64,000 bases of DNA from Clostridium oryzae. GTDB lineage: Bacteria; Bacillota; Clostridia; Clostridiales; Clostridiaceae. The stretch is from NCBI RefSeq assembly GCF_002029235.1, contig NZ_MZGV01000009.1, positions 55,248 through 119,247 of the forward strand, given 5' to 3'. The notes beneath the pieces are model-generated. The model was given only the letters and a program-made list of their open reading frames with translations, searched no databases and had not been told where the DNA came from. Numbering within the stretch: the first letter of the stretch is position 1; the number at the start of each line of letters is the position of its first letter. Shown in pieces: positions 48,805 through 58,399 of the stretch. A program made the position numbers and the translations under genes.

Positions 48805-49239
48805 ATGAGCATTAGCAATGTGGTAAATCTTTTTTTAAAGAAGGGTATAGAATGTTTTATAATAAATCCAATGGAAGAGAGCAATGATTCTCAAATATGT
48901 GTAACTAAGCCTTCAGTATTTAGAATAGGTTCTAATTATATAACTATAATTATGGAGGAAAAAGTTAGAATAAGCTATGAGAAATTTATTGATAAGTTCA
49001 AGACTACTCCTAGGCAGCTTAGTAGAACAGAGATTCACACAGAATTGGGTTTTTCAAGAGAAAATATAAATCTAGCTGAACTTATAAAGTCTACAGAGAT
49101 TTACTTTGATAGTTCATTAAAACAGAAATCTCATTTTTATACGTCTGCTGGGTTGAAAAATTTACTAATAGCTGTTAATCCAAACGACGCAATAACACTT
49201 ACAGACGGTAAATGGATAGATATATCCTATAAATTATAG
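48805..49239 (+). CDS. Divergent YbaK-like protein under SAM riboswitch control
   Basis: The 144-residue protein has the outline of the YbaK/ProX family of trans-editing aminoacyl-tRNA deacylases: an N-terminal SNVVNLFLKKGIECFII, a lysine in VTKPSVFRIG where the catalytic lysine lies, a middle KFKTTPRQLSRTEIHTELGF and a C-terminal FYTSAGLKNLLIAVNPNDAI. The glycine-rich substrate loop (GGxxPxG) of active members is replaced by SRENINLAEL, so activity may differ or be lost. It is the only gene after the SAM riboswitch, linking it to methionine/cysteine metabolism. Family assignment is by eye and tentative. Confidence 0.5.
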   Translation: MSISNVVNLFLKKGIECFIINPMEESNDSQICVTKPSVFRIGSNYITIIMEEKVRISYEKFIDKFKTTPRQLSRTEIHTELGFSRENINLAELIKSTEIYFDSSLKQKSHFYTSAGLKNLLIAVNPNDAITLTDGKWIDISYKL

Positions 49240-49565
49240 CTATCAAAAAATGTAGAAATTATAGTATTATAATGAAATAAATATTTTTTGTAAACCTTAT
49301 AATGCTAAAAAATAAAAAAGCAAATGTGATATTTACTATGTTTAATTAAAGAATAAGAGAAAAAGCAAGCAGTAGAAATATAAATATACTAAATATTTTG
49401 TAAATTCAATATATTAATGTTGAGTTTATGATAAATTGGTATTAGAATATTATAAAGACATAAAAAACTACATAGCAAAATATAATCATAGTATTAGAAT
49501 ATTCTAGGTAGTTTTTTCCTCTTTGAATAAAATAGTTACCTAAGTGAAGGAAAGGGGCTGGAATT
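49240..49565 (+). other. AT-rich gap before hpf with a possible repeat remnant
   Basis: No gene. 49325-49400 (AGAAATATAAATATACTAAA, then TATTTTGTAAAT) resembles the left part of repeats E and F. GTATTAGAATATT occurs twice (49439 and 49491). The end has ACTAC / GTAGT arms before a T-run (about 49467-49516), a possible attenuator or terminator in the hpf leader. No clear promoter was identified. Confidence 0.35.
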
Positions 49566-50093
49566 ATGAAAATAACAGTAAGTGCTAAAAACATTGAATT
49601 GACGGAGGCATTAAGAAGTGCTTCTGAAAAGAAGATTGCTAAATTAGAAAAGTACTTCAATCCAGAAGTGGAGGCTCATGTGACATTAAGTGTTCAAAAG
49701 AACAGGCATATCGTGGAGGTAACGATACCATTTAACGGTATAATATTAAGAGGGGAAGAAGATAATGATGATATGTACTCGTCTTTAGATTTAGTTGTGG
49801 ATAAATTAGAAAGACAGATACGAAAGCAAAAAACAAGGCTTCAGAGAAGAACCCATGGTGATTCTTTGAGATTTCAATTTATAAATGAAATAAGTGATAA
49901 GGAGAGTTATGAACCTAAAATAGTTAAAACTAAAAAGTTTGCAATTAAGCCGATGTGTGTAGAGGAAGCTGTCCTACAGATGGATATGCTTGGACATAAC
50001 TTCTTTGTTTATGAAGATTCGGATAATGGAGAGTTGAACGTAGTGTATAAAAGAAAAGACGGAAATTATGGTCTTATTGAACCAGAATATTAA
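49566..50093 (+). CDS. hpf: Ribosome hibernation promoting factor, long form
   Basis: Binds the 30S decoding site and pairs ribosomes into inactive 100S dimers in stationary phase. The 175-residue protein has the N-terminal S30AE domain (about 1-95, KITVSAKNIELTEALRSASE) and, after a linker, the C-terminal dimerisation domain (about 112-172, KPMCVEEAVLQMDMLGHNFFVYED) that marks the long form. GGAAAGGGGCTGG precedes ATG 49566. In other clostridia, as I recall them, it follows comFC and the raiA RNA closely; here 12.6 kb separate it from that RNA. Confidence 0.96.
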   Translation: MKITVSAKNIELTEALRSASEKKIAKLEKYFNPEVEAHVTLSVQKNRHIVEVTIPFNGIILRGEEDNDDMYSSLDLVVDKLERQIRKQKTRLQRRTHGDSLRFQFINEISDKESYEPKIVKTKKFAIKPMCVEEAVLQMDMLGHNFFVYEDSDNGELNVVYKRKDGNYGLIEPEY

Positions 50094-50114
50094 AGAGTTT
50101 GTAAGGAAATTTAT

Positions 50115-50146
50115 AAAGAGTACCTGAGGGTACTCTTTAATTTTAA
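50115..50146 (+). terminator. Terminator of hpf
   Basis: Perfect 10-bp stem AAAGAGTACC / GGTACTCTTT with loop TGAG, followed by AATTTTAATT. Confidence 0.88.
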
Positions 50147-50333
50147 TTAATTTTTTGAAATTAACTTTTTGTTTAAGTCATTAAGTTGAAATTAATAATA
50201 ATTAAATGATATAATAGGAATGATTTATGATAAAAGGTTTTACAAAATAATCCAAATGGAATAGTTTTTCTGTTGAAAAATTAAAAACTAAATATCATTA
50301 ATCATAAAATAGAATTGTGAGGATGAAGAAAGC

Positions 50334-52841
50334 ATGGGACTAATTAGAAAAATATTTGGTAGCTACAGTGAAAGGGAAGTTAAGAGGATAATTCCTATAG
50401 TTAATAAGATAGATGCTCTGGATGGAGATATGCAAAAGCTTTCTGATGAAGAGCTTAGAGCAAAAACTGATGAGTTTAAGGAAAGATTAGCTAGTGGTGA
50501 AACACTCAATGACATTTTACCTGAAGCTTTCGCAGTTGTTAGAGAAGCATCTAGCAGAACTATAGGTCTTAAGCATTTTAGAGAACAGCTTATAGGTGGA
50601 GTCGTACTTCATCAGGGTAGAATTTCGGAAATGAAGACAGGCGAAGGTAAAACATTAGTGGCTACACTTCCTGCTTATCTAAATGGACTTACTGGAAAAG
50701 GTGTGCATATCGTAACAGTAAATGACTATCTTGCTAAAAGAGATAGAGAGTGGATGGGACAAATTTTTGAATTCCTTGGACTTACTGTTGGAGTTATTGT
50801 ACACGATTTAGATTCTGATGAGAGAAAAGAAGCTTATGGTTCTGACATAACATATGGAACTAATAACGAATTTGGTTTTGATTATCTTAGAGATAACATG
50901 GTTATATATAAGGAAGAGAGAGTACAGAGACCTCTTAATTTTGCCATAGTAGATGAGGTCGACTCAATACTTATCGATGAAGCTAGAACTCCTCTTATTA
51001 TATCTGGTCAAGGAGAGAAATCTACAGATTTTTATAAGGTTGCCGATTTCTTTGTTAAGACATTAAAAGAAGAAACTGACTTCAAGGTAGATGAAAAAGT
51101 TAATTCAGTTATTCTTACAGATGATGGTGTTGAGAAAGCGGAAAAATTCTTTAAGCTTGAGAATTACGCTGATCCTTCTCATATGGAACTACAACATCAT
51201 GTAGCACAGGCACTTAAAGCAAACTATATGATGAAAAGAGACAAAGACTACATGATAAAAGATGGCGAGGTAGTAATAGTCGATGAATTTACTGGAAGAC
51301 TTATGGAAGGCCGAAGATATAGTGACGGATTACATCAAGCTATAGAAGCTAAAGAAGGAGTAAATGTTCAGAGAGAATCAAAGACTCTAGCAACTATAAC
51401 ATTCCAGAACTATTTTAGAATGTATGAGAAACTTTCAGGTATGACAGGTACAGCGCAGACAGAAGAAAATGAATTCAGAGAAATATACGGCTTAGATGTT
51501 GTCGTTATACCAACTCATATGCCGGTTGCAAGAATAGATTATCCTGATGTTATATACAAAACAGAAACAGGAAAGTTTAATGCGATAGTTGAAGAAATTG
51601 TCGATACAAATAAAACTGAACAACCAATACTTGTTGGTACGGTTAGTATTGAAAAATCCGAGTTACTTTCTTCGCTACTTAAGAAAAAAGGCGTACCACA
51701 TCAGGTATTAAATGCTAAATATCATGAACAAGAAGCTGAAATAATCAGTCATGCTGGTGAAAAAGGAATGGTTACCATAGCTACTAACATGGCCGGCCGT
51801 GGTACTGATATAAAGCTTGGAGAGGGAGTAACAGAGATAGGAGGCCTTAAGATTATTGGTACTGAAAGACATGAGTCTAGACGTATAGATAATCAGTTAA
51901 GAGGACGTGCGGGTAGACAGGGAGACCCAGGTTCATCAAGATTCTATATATCACTTGAAGATGATTTGATGAGAATATTTGGATCTGAAAAACTGCAAAG
52001 CATAGTTGGAAGATTAGGACTTCAAGAAGATGAAGCAATAGAAAGTAAGATGGTAACTTCTGCCATAGAAAATGCACAGAAGAAGGTAGAAGGAAATAAC
52101 TTCGATATAAGAAAGACTTTGCTTGGATACGATGATGTAATGAATCAACAGAGAGAAATAATATATAAGCAAAGAAGTGAAGTACTTGAAGGTGAGGACT
52201 TAAAAGAGCAGGTTCAGAACATGATAAAAGAAGTAATTAATTCTGCGGTAGATTCTCATCTTTCTGGTATAGAAGAAGACATAGAGCAGGATGTTGAAAA
52301 ACTTCTCGATTATCTGGATGATATATGTGAATTTAAAGAAAGCGTCACGGCTAAGGAACTTTCTCTTATGTCTAATGACGAGATAAAGGAAAAGCTTCAT
52401 GAGATAGCTAGCAGCCAATATAAAAAGAAGGAAGAGGATTTCGGAGAAGAAGAGTTTAGAGAAATAGAGAGAGTAGTATTATTAAGAGTTGTAGACACAA
52501 AGTGGATGGATCATATAGATAATATGGAACATTTAAAACAGGGTATAGGACTTAGAGCCTATAAGCAGCAAGATCCTACACAGGCATATCAGTTTGAAGG
52601 CAGTGATATGTTTGATGAAATGATAAATTCAATAAAGACTGATACTGTAAAATTCCTATATCATGTAGAAATTGAAAAAGCACCAGAAAGAGAAAGAGTA
52701 GTAAAAGAAACTGCAACAAGTTATGATGGTGATACCACAAAGAAGGAGCCTATTAGGAAGGAAAAGAAAGTAGGCAGAAATGATCCTTGTCCTTGTGGAA
52801 GCGGTAAAAAGTATAAAAACTGTTGCGGAAGAATGGCTTAA
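50334..52841 (+). CDS. secA: Preprotein translocase ATPase SecA
   Basis: Motor that drives unfolded preproteins through SecYEG. The 835-residue protein has the two helicase folds: Walker [12 protein letters not shown] near 100, [12 protein letters not shown] near 207 and AGRGTD near 488. The preprotein cross-linking domain (about 225-360) lies between. The C-terminal zinc finger [14 protein letters not shown] binds SecB or the ribosome in other bacteria. GAGGATGAAGAAAGC precedes ATG 50334, a moderate ribosome site. The usual clostridial order hpf-secA-prfB is kept. Confidence 0.97.
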   Translation: MGLIRKIFGSYSEREVKRIIPIVNKIDALDGDMQKLSDEELRAKTDEFKERLASGETLNDILPEAFAVVREASSRTIGLKHFREQLIGGVVLHQGRISEMKTGEGKTLVATLPAYLNGLTGKGVHIVTVNDYLAKRDREWMGQIFEFLGLTVGVIVHDLDSDERKEAYGSDITYGTNNEFGFDYLRDNMVIYKEERVQRPLNFAIVDEVDSILIDEARTPLIISGQGEKSTDFYKVADFFVKTLKEETDFKVDEKVNSVILTDDGVEKAEKFFKLENYADPSHMELQHHVAQALKANYMMKRDKDYMIKDGEVVIVDEFTGRLMEGRRYSDGLHQAIEAKEGVNVQRESKTLATITFQNYFRMYEKLSGMTGTAQTEENEFREIYGLDVVVIPTHMPVARIDYPDVIYKTETGKFNAIVEEIVDTNKTEQPILVGTVSIEKSELLSSLLKKKGVPHQVLNAKYHEQEAEIISHAGEKGMVTIATNMAGRGTDIKLGEGVTEIGGLKIIGTERHESRRIDNQLRGRAGRQGDPGSSRFYISLEDDLMRIFGSEKLQSIVGRLGLQEDEAIESKMVTSAIENAQKKVEGNNFDIRKTLLGYDDVMNQQREIIYKQRSEVLEGEDLKEQVQNMIKEVINSAVDSHLSGIEEDIEQDVEKLLDYLDDICEFKESVTAKELSLMSNDEIKEKLHEIASSQYKKKEEDFGEEEFREIERVVLLRVVDTKWMDHIDNMEHLKQGIGLRAYKQQDPTQAYQFEGSDMFDEMINSIKTDTVKFLYHVEIEKAPERERVVKETATSYDGDTTKKEPIRKEKKVGRNDPCPCGSGKKYKNCCGRMA

Positions 52842-52856
52842 GAGTATTTTAGCTAA

Positions 52857-52890
52857 AAGGGTTTCCCATAGGAAACCCTTAACAATTTTA
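52857..52890 (+). terminator. Hairpin between secA and prfB
   Basis: AAGGGTTTCC / GGAAACCCTT perfect 10-bp stem with loop CATA, followed by AACAATTTTAT. It is a terminator or attenuator just before the prfB ribosome site. Confidence 0.75.
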
Positions 52891-52903
52891 TAAGGTGGGA
52901 TAA

Positions 52904-54014
52904 ATGATGTTAATGAAATTAGAAGAAGCATTAAACTCTATTAACATGTTGAAAGAAACATTGGAAGAAATCAGGGTTTCTCTTTGACCCGGATAATCTG
53001 AAGATTAAAATAGAAGAATTAGATAATTATATGCAGCAGCCAGACTTTTGGAATGATGTTAACAAGGCTCAGGAGATAACACAGAAGAGCAAAATTATGA
53101 AAGCTAAACTTGAAAGGCTGAATACTATATTTCATGGTTTAGAAGATGCTGAGGTAATGTTAGAGTTGCTTGCCGATTCGGAGGATGAGCAAGAAACACA
53201 AGAATTGCTTCAAAGCATAGCTGAATTAAATTTTGAAATAGAGAGTTTTAGAATAGAAACGCTTCTATCTGGTGAGTATGATGCAGACAATGCAATATGC
53301 ACACTTCATGCTGGTGCTGGGGGAACAGATGCACAAGACTGGACTGAAATGATGCTCAGAATGTATACTAGGTGGTGTGATAAAAAAGGTTTTAAGGTTG
53401 AAACTGTAGACTATCTTGCTGGAGATGAAGCAGGGATTAAGACAGTTACATTTAAAGTTATTGGTGAATATGCGTATGGATATTTGAAGGCAGAAAAGGG
53501 TATCCATCGTTTAGTGAGAATTTCTCCTTTTAATGCTAATGGAAAAAGGCAGACGTCTTTTGCATCCTTTGAAGTACTTCCGGAGCTTACAGAAAGTCAG
53601 GATATAGAAATACGACCTGAGGATATAAGAGTTGATACCTTTAGAGCTGGCGGTGCTGGAGGGCAATATGTAAACAAAACAGAGTCCGCTATAAGAATAA
53701 CACATTTAGCTACAGGTATAGTGGTTCAGTGCCAAAACGAAAGAAGCCAGCATGCAAATAAAGAAGAAGCTATGAGAATGTTAAAGGCTAAACTTATAGA
53801 ACTTATGGAGAGAGCTCATAAGGAAAAGGTAGAAGATCTTACAGGAGATTTGAAGGATATAGGCTGGGGAAGTCAGATACGTTCTTATGTTTTTCAGCCG
53901 TACACCATGGTTAAGGATCATAGAACCGGTGCTGAAAATGGGAATGTTACAGCTGTCATGGACGGAGATATAGATTTATTTATAAATGAATATTTAAAAG
54001 AGAGCAGTAAATAG
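52904..54014 (+). CDS. prfB: Peptide chain release factor 2, with programmed +1 frameshift
   Basis: Ends translation at UGA and UAA. The first frame, from ATG 52904 (behind AAGGTGGG), runs 27 codons to an in-frame TGA at 52985-52987. The slippery site is CTT TGA C, with an internal AGGG a few bases upstream. Skipping one base continues at GAC 52986 (DPDNLKIKIEELDNYMQQ) to 54014, total 369 residues. This is the classic autoregulatory frameshift: low RF2 slows reading of the UGA and favours the shift. The body has the RF2 tripeptide SPF (ISPFNANGKRQTSFAS) and GGQ in RAGGAGGQYVNKTESA. Confidence 0.96.
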
Positions 54015-54114
54015 ATTTGGAAATTTAAATCTGCTTATTCCCTTAGATTAAAATTAAAAAAGCGTTACATAATGTATTTTGAAGTTATTAAATTAAGAGA
54101 ATAAGATAACAGCA

Positions 54115-54264
54115 GCAATATAATAAAAAATAAATAAACAAGAAAAATAATTTGTGAGAAGAAATATAGAAAATAATATTTTGTAAATGCATAGAGTCAG
54201 CATAGGGTAGGAAGTGGTTGGAGAAGGCATTTTTCAGCCGACGGAAATCACTTCCTACCCTTTT
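54115..54264 (+). repeat. Intergenic hairpin repeat, copy F
   Basis: Matches copy E (26276-26397) in the module AAATGCATAGAGTCAGCATA and in GGCATTTTTCAG. The terminal hairpin has perfect arms GGGTAGGAAGTG / CACTTCCTACCC, different in sequence from those of copy E, and a T-run. It lies downstream of prfB and may act as its terminator. Confidence 0.7.
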
Positions 54265-54290
54265 TCATTCTATAGGAATTTATGATTTTT

Positions 54291-54690
54291 TCCAATTGGG
54301 GATAACTTTTAATCAAAATTAAGATACACCACTAAATAAGAGAAAAGGTGGTTATTAAATGAAAAAACGATACAACGTGTTTACGAAGAAGTTAACAAGA
54401 AACAGTAATATATTTTGAAATTAGAGAATTAAGATAAGAAGGCAACAGAAGCAGTATAATAAAAGCATCTTGTTAATATTAAGAGTTAGGGCATTAAAAA
54501 TGGTTACATCCGACGGAGGCATTTGGAGTGAGTTTAGCAATTATCCGTGTCTTTTAGGCAAATTTACGTTAAGATGGCGAATTGTTTGAGGCGCAGCCGA
54601 GTTATGAGCCATTAGGAAATTTGACTAAAAGATGCGGTGAAATTGCTTAACGCAGCGGAATTACCCGACATAGGGTGTAACCATTTTTTA
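54291..54690 (+). repeat. Intergenic hairpin repeat, copy B
   Basis: Aligns over its whole length with copy A (22376-22778). The outer arms here are GGTTACATC / GGTGTAACC-type, and the core ATGGCGAATTGTTTGAGGCG with GCAGCCGAGTTATGAGCCAT is kept unchanged. It ends in a T-run just over the stop codon of the M28 peptidase gene on the other strand. With copy F it fills the 54015-54687 gap. Confidence 0.8.
54359..54418 (+). other. 19-codon mini-ORF inside repeat copy B
   Basis: ATG to TGA encodes MKKRYNVFTKKLTRNSNIF, aligned without gaps to the mini-ORF of copy A (22448-22507). AGAAAAGGTGG lies upstream at similar spacing. 11 of 19 residues are identical. Coding status uncertain. Confidence 0.35.
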
Positions 54691-56028
54691 TTTTCGTTTA
54701 TATACCATGAGAAAAGTAAATATTCCGCATAAACCTAGAAATGAATACATGAAAATTTGGTTGCAATACAATTTAAGAGGATCATTGTTATAGGAATATC
54801 GGATAATTTCCCTTGAAATAATTTTGAAGCACCTATTAATAGCAGAAACATCTATATTTTCAGCTTTATCCGAAAGTGTATGTATTTTGCTTGTATCATT
54901 GTCACAAAATGTTATAGCATCTATATTATTTTTCCTGAAATATTCGTGGTCGCTAGAGTCGGCAAAAATATAATTATAGTACACTTTCTTATTTGTGCAG
55001 GTTTCTGCAGTAGATTTTATTAGACTTGTTTTAGAGCTATCCGATTCACTTCCCATGATACATAAGGGGTAATTATTGCTTCCGATCATATCAAAGTTAA
55101 ATACGGTACTATCCTTAATATTTGATTTATACTTTTTTACAAATGCTTTTGATCCTAAACAACCGAATTCTTCGGCGTTAAAGCCTATAAACAATATACT
55201 TCTGTCAGGTGTACCGAGAGAAGTTACATACTTGACTAATTCTAACATAAAGGCAGTACCGGAAGCATTATCTAGTGCTCCATAGTATATGTTGTTGTTT
55301 AGATCCATGCCTAAATGATCAAAATGCGCCGAAATTATTAAAGGGTCCTTATTTCTATTTTTTCCTTGTATATAGCCCATAACATTTTCGGCAGCGGTCC
55401 TGGAGTTTTCCATGGGAATAAAGCACTCGATATAGTATCCTTGGTCAATATATTTATTTAGTTTGCTTATAGTGTTTTTAGAAACAAGAATGCACATACT
55501 GATATTTGAGTCACTGAAAAAGGAACTTCTCATTTCAAGAGACTTTTTATTGTTGCCATGATAGATTAAAAATGAATTATTATTCTGTACAATATGTATT
55601 GAAGAGGAGGATTTATTTATTACCTGCTTTTTGCTTATCTTAAAGCTATGCTCTTTGAAATTAAGCATATCCTCTTTATAATCTTTTCCGTAGATAAAAT
55701 CTTTTACAACAGCAGAATTTTTATCCACGACTCTTAAGTATGGCTTGCCGGCTATCTTTTTTGGATAAGACACATAGAATTTTTGCATATATGTACCTTT
55801 GAAGGATTTTAATTTGTTTACCTTGAACCAGTTTTTTATAAACTCTTCTGCCTGAATGTTCCCCATAGTACCGCACAATCTTCCGTCAAAGTCTGAGGAG
55901 GATAGGTAGGAAGCAGTATTTTTCACTTGTGCAGCACTGAAATTTCCTTGATGGGTTATGCCGTATATGCCTAAACCCATTGCTAGTATTAGAACAAATA
56001 CAATTGATATAATAAAAGTTTTTTTCAT
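54688..56028 (-). CDS. M28-family zinc metallopeptidase, membrane anchored
   Basis: The 446-residue protein has an N-terminal membrane or signal helix (about 5-25) and a second helix at the extreme C-terminus (FMYSFLGLCGIFTFLMVYKRK). The catalytic domain lies outside the cell between them. Visible zinc-site parts are ISAHFDHLG (first histidine and aspartate), YYGALDNASGTAFML (bridging aspartate), GFNAEEFGCLGS (catalytic glutamate pair), NFDMIGSN and the late histidine in SDHEYFRKN. Members are aminopeptidases; the substrate is unknown. It stands alone on the minus strand, divergent from tex. Confidence 0.88.
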   Translation of the reverse strand: MKKTFIISIVFVLILAMGLGIYGITHQGNFSAAQVKNTASYLSSSDFDGRLCGTMGNIQAEEFIKNWFKVNKLKSFKGTYMQKFYVSYPKKIAGKPYLRVVDKNSAVVKDFIYGKDYKEDMLNFKEHSFKISKKQVINKSSSSIHIVQNNNSFLIYHGNNKKSLEMRSSFFSDSNISMCILVSKNTISKLNKYIDQGYYIECFIPMENSRTAAENVMGYIQGKNRNKDPLIISAHFDHLGMDLNNNIYYGALDNASGTAFMLELVKYVTSLGTPDRSILFIGFNAEEFGCLGSKAFVKKYKSNIKDSTVFNFDMIGSNNYPLCIMGSESDSSKTSLIKSTAETCTNKKVYYNYIFADSSDHEYFRKNNIDAITFCDNDTSKIHTLSDKAENIDVSAINRCFKIISREIIRYSYNNDPLKLYCNQIFMYSFLGLCGIFTFLMVYKRK

Positions 56029-56234
56029 TTTAGTTAACCTCTTATCGAATAATGATATTTATTTAATTAATATGATATGAGGGGATATATCATAACTAAA
56101 ATCTATAAGAGATGAATTAAAAAGTTTCAGAAGTATTGCTTTAGATGTGATGTACTTAATTTCCTTGAAATAGATAAGCGTATTAACGTATAATAAATAA
56201 AGGCTTAGCAAAAGATTTTGGAGGTAGAATAGAT

Positions 56235-58388
56235 ATGAAAAATATTGAGGGAACATTAGCGGAAGAGCTTAATATAAGCCTTAAACAGGTTGAAAACGTT
56301 GTTTCTCTTCTAGATGAAGGGAACACTGTGCCTTTTATTGCCAGGTACAGAAAAGAAAGAACTGGCGGACTTGATGATCAGATTCTGAGAAAATTTTCAG
56401 AAAGACTTCAATATCTTAGAAATCTTCAAGAAAGAAAACAAGATGTTATAAGACTAATAGAGGAACAAGGTAAATTAACAGAAGATATAAAAGCAAGTAT
56501 TACAAATGCAGATTCATTAACAGAAATTGAAGATATATATAGGCCATATAAACCTAAGAAGAGAACAAGAGCTATAATTGCCCAGGAAAAAGGACTAAAA
56601 GACTTAGCGGACAGGATATACTCTGGTGATAGTAATGAGCCTATAGAATCCTATGCAGCAACATTCGTAAGCGAAGAAAAAGGTGTGACTAGTGTAGAAG
56701 ATGCTCTTCAAGGCGCTATGGATATAATCAGTGAAAACATATCAGATGAGGCTGAATTTAGAAAATGGGTAAGAAGCTATGCATTTAAGGAAGGCATTAT
56801 TGAAACCCGTGGTGAAAGTGAAGAGCCAACTCCATATGAAATGTATTATGATTATAAAGAAGCTGTTAAGACGTTACCATCGCATAGAATATTAGCTATT
56901 AATCGTGGAGAAAAAGAGAAGATTCTTAATGTGAAATTGATAATAGATGATAATAAGGTGTTAGAATATCTAAAAAAGAGATGTATGAAAGGTAATGATT
57001 ATACAGACAAGTACATAGTTAAGAGTGTTGAGGATTCATTTAAGAGACTGATATTCCCATCTATTGAAAGAGAGATAAGAGCTGAACTTACTGAAAAAGG
57101 AGAAAATGGAGCTGTAGATATATTTAAGGCAAATTTAAAAGCTCTGTTAATGCAATCGCCTATAAAAGGTAAGATAGTTATGGGATATGATCCAGGCTTT
57201 AGGACAGGATGTAAGGTAGCTGTATTAGATGATACTGGTAAATTTACCGACAAAGCAACAATATATGCAACAGCACCTCAGAACGATGTAGAAGGCTCTA
57301 TAAAGACGTTAAAGAGCCTTGTATATAAATATGGTGTGCAGGTTATATCACTGGGGAATGGGACTGCCAGCAGGGAATCTGAAGAGGTTATCGCAAGGCT
57401 CATAAAAGAGGTTAAAGAGGAAAAAGGCTTAGATCTTTATTATGTAGTTGTATCAGAAGCTGGTGCTTCAGTATATTCCGCTTCAGAATTAGCTTCTAAA
57501 GAATATCCTGATTTGGACGTTACAATCAGAGGTGCAATATCTATTGGAAGAAGACTTCAGGATCCCCTTGCTGAATTGGTTAAAATTGATCCTAAATCTA
57601 TAGGAGTAGGTCAATATCAGCATGATGTAGGACAGAAAAAATTAGATGAATCATTAAAGGGAATAGTGGAGGACTGTGTAAATAATGTGGGCGTTGATTT
57701 AAATGTTGCTACCGCATCTTTGCTTTCGTATATATCTGGTATAAACAGCTCAATAGCTCAAAACATAGTTGCTTATAGAGAAGAGAATGGAAAGTTTAGA
57801 AGCAGAAAGGAATTACTTAAGGTAAAAAGACTTGGACAAAAGGCCTATGAACAATGTGCTGGTTTTTTGAGGGTTATGGAAAGTGATGAACCTCTGGATA
57901 ACACTGCTGTGCATCCGGAATCCTACAATGCAGCAGAAAAGCTTATTAGATTGCTCAACTATGATTTAGATCAAGTGAGCAGAGGTTTACCTGACATTGA
58001 AGGGAGAGTAAAAGAAAAAGGTGTTCAAAAGCTGGCTGACGAGGTGGGCATAGGAGTGCCTACTCTTCAAGACATAGCCAAAGAGCTTAAGAAGCCAGGA
58101 AGAGATCCAAGGGAAGAATTACCTAGACCTATATTTAAAACAGGAGTTATTGATATAACTCAGCTTAAACCTGGAATGCTGCTTAAGGGTACGGTAAGGA
58201 ATGTTTCTGATTTTGGAGCTTTTGTAGATATTGGAGTTCACCAGGATGGCCTTGTACATAAAAGTCAGATGGCAGATAAATTTGTAAAACATCCATTAGA
58301 TATTGTAAAAGTTGGAGACATAGTTGAAGTTAAAGTTCTTGATGTGGATGAAAAACGAAAGAGAATATCATTAACTATGAAAATATAG
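56235..58388 (+). CDS. tex: Tex-family RNA-binding transcription accessory protein
   Basis: Conserved nucleic-acid-binding protein of 717 residues with the full Tex order: helical N-terminal part (about 1-200), YqgF/RNase H-like domain (about 315-440, MGYDPGFRTGCKVAVLD), helix-hairpin-helix (about 495-555, LLSYISGINSSIAQNIVAYR) and C-terminal S1 domain (about 640-715, GTVRNVSDFGAFVDIGVHQD). It affects transcription and toxin expression in other bacteria; the mechanism is not settled. GGAGGTAGAATAGAT precedes the ATG. Monocistronic by position. Confidence 0.95.
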   Translation: MKNIEGTLAEELNISLKQVENVVSLLDEGNTVPFIARYRKERTGGLDDQILRKFSERLQYLRNLQERKQDVIRLIEEQGKLTEDIKASITNADSLTEIEDIYRPYKPKKRTRAIIAQEKGLKDLADRIYSGDSNEPIESYAATFVSEEKGVTSVEDALQGAMDIISENISDEAEFRKWVRSYAFKEGIIETRGESEEPTPYEMYYDYKEAVKTLPSHRILAINRGEKEKILNVKLIIDDNKVLEYLKKRCMKGNDYTDKYIVKSVEDSFKRLIFPSIEREIRAELTEKGENGAVDIFKANLKALLMQSPIKGKIVMGYDPGFRTGCKVAVLDDTGKFTDKATIYATAPQNDVEGSIKTLKSLVYKYGVQVISLGNGTASRESEEVIARLIKEVKEEKGLDLYYVVVSEAGASVYSASELASKEYPDLDVTIRGAISIGRRLQDPLAELVKIDPKSIGVGQYQHDVGQKKLDESLKGIVEDCVNNVGVDLNVATASLLSYISGINSSIAQNIVAYREENGKFRSRKELLKVKRLGQKAYEQCAGFLRVMESDEPLDNTAVHPESYNAAEKLIRLLNYDLDQVSRGLPDIEGRVKEKGVQKLADEVGIGVPTLQDIAKELKKPGRDPREELPRPIFKTGVIDITQLKPGMLLKGTVRNVSDFGAFVDIGVHQDGLVHKSQMADKFVKHPLDIVKVGDIVEVKVLDVDEKRKRISLTMKI

Positions 58389-58399
58389 CTAAATAGTAT

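Noticed and set aside
52904..53030. prfB as a frameshifted pseudogene
   Set aside because: The stop sits at the classic CTT TGA C site with an upstream AGGG, and the remainder is intact, so it is programmed recoding.
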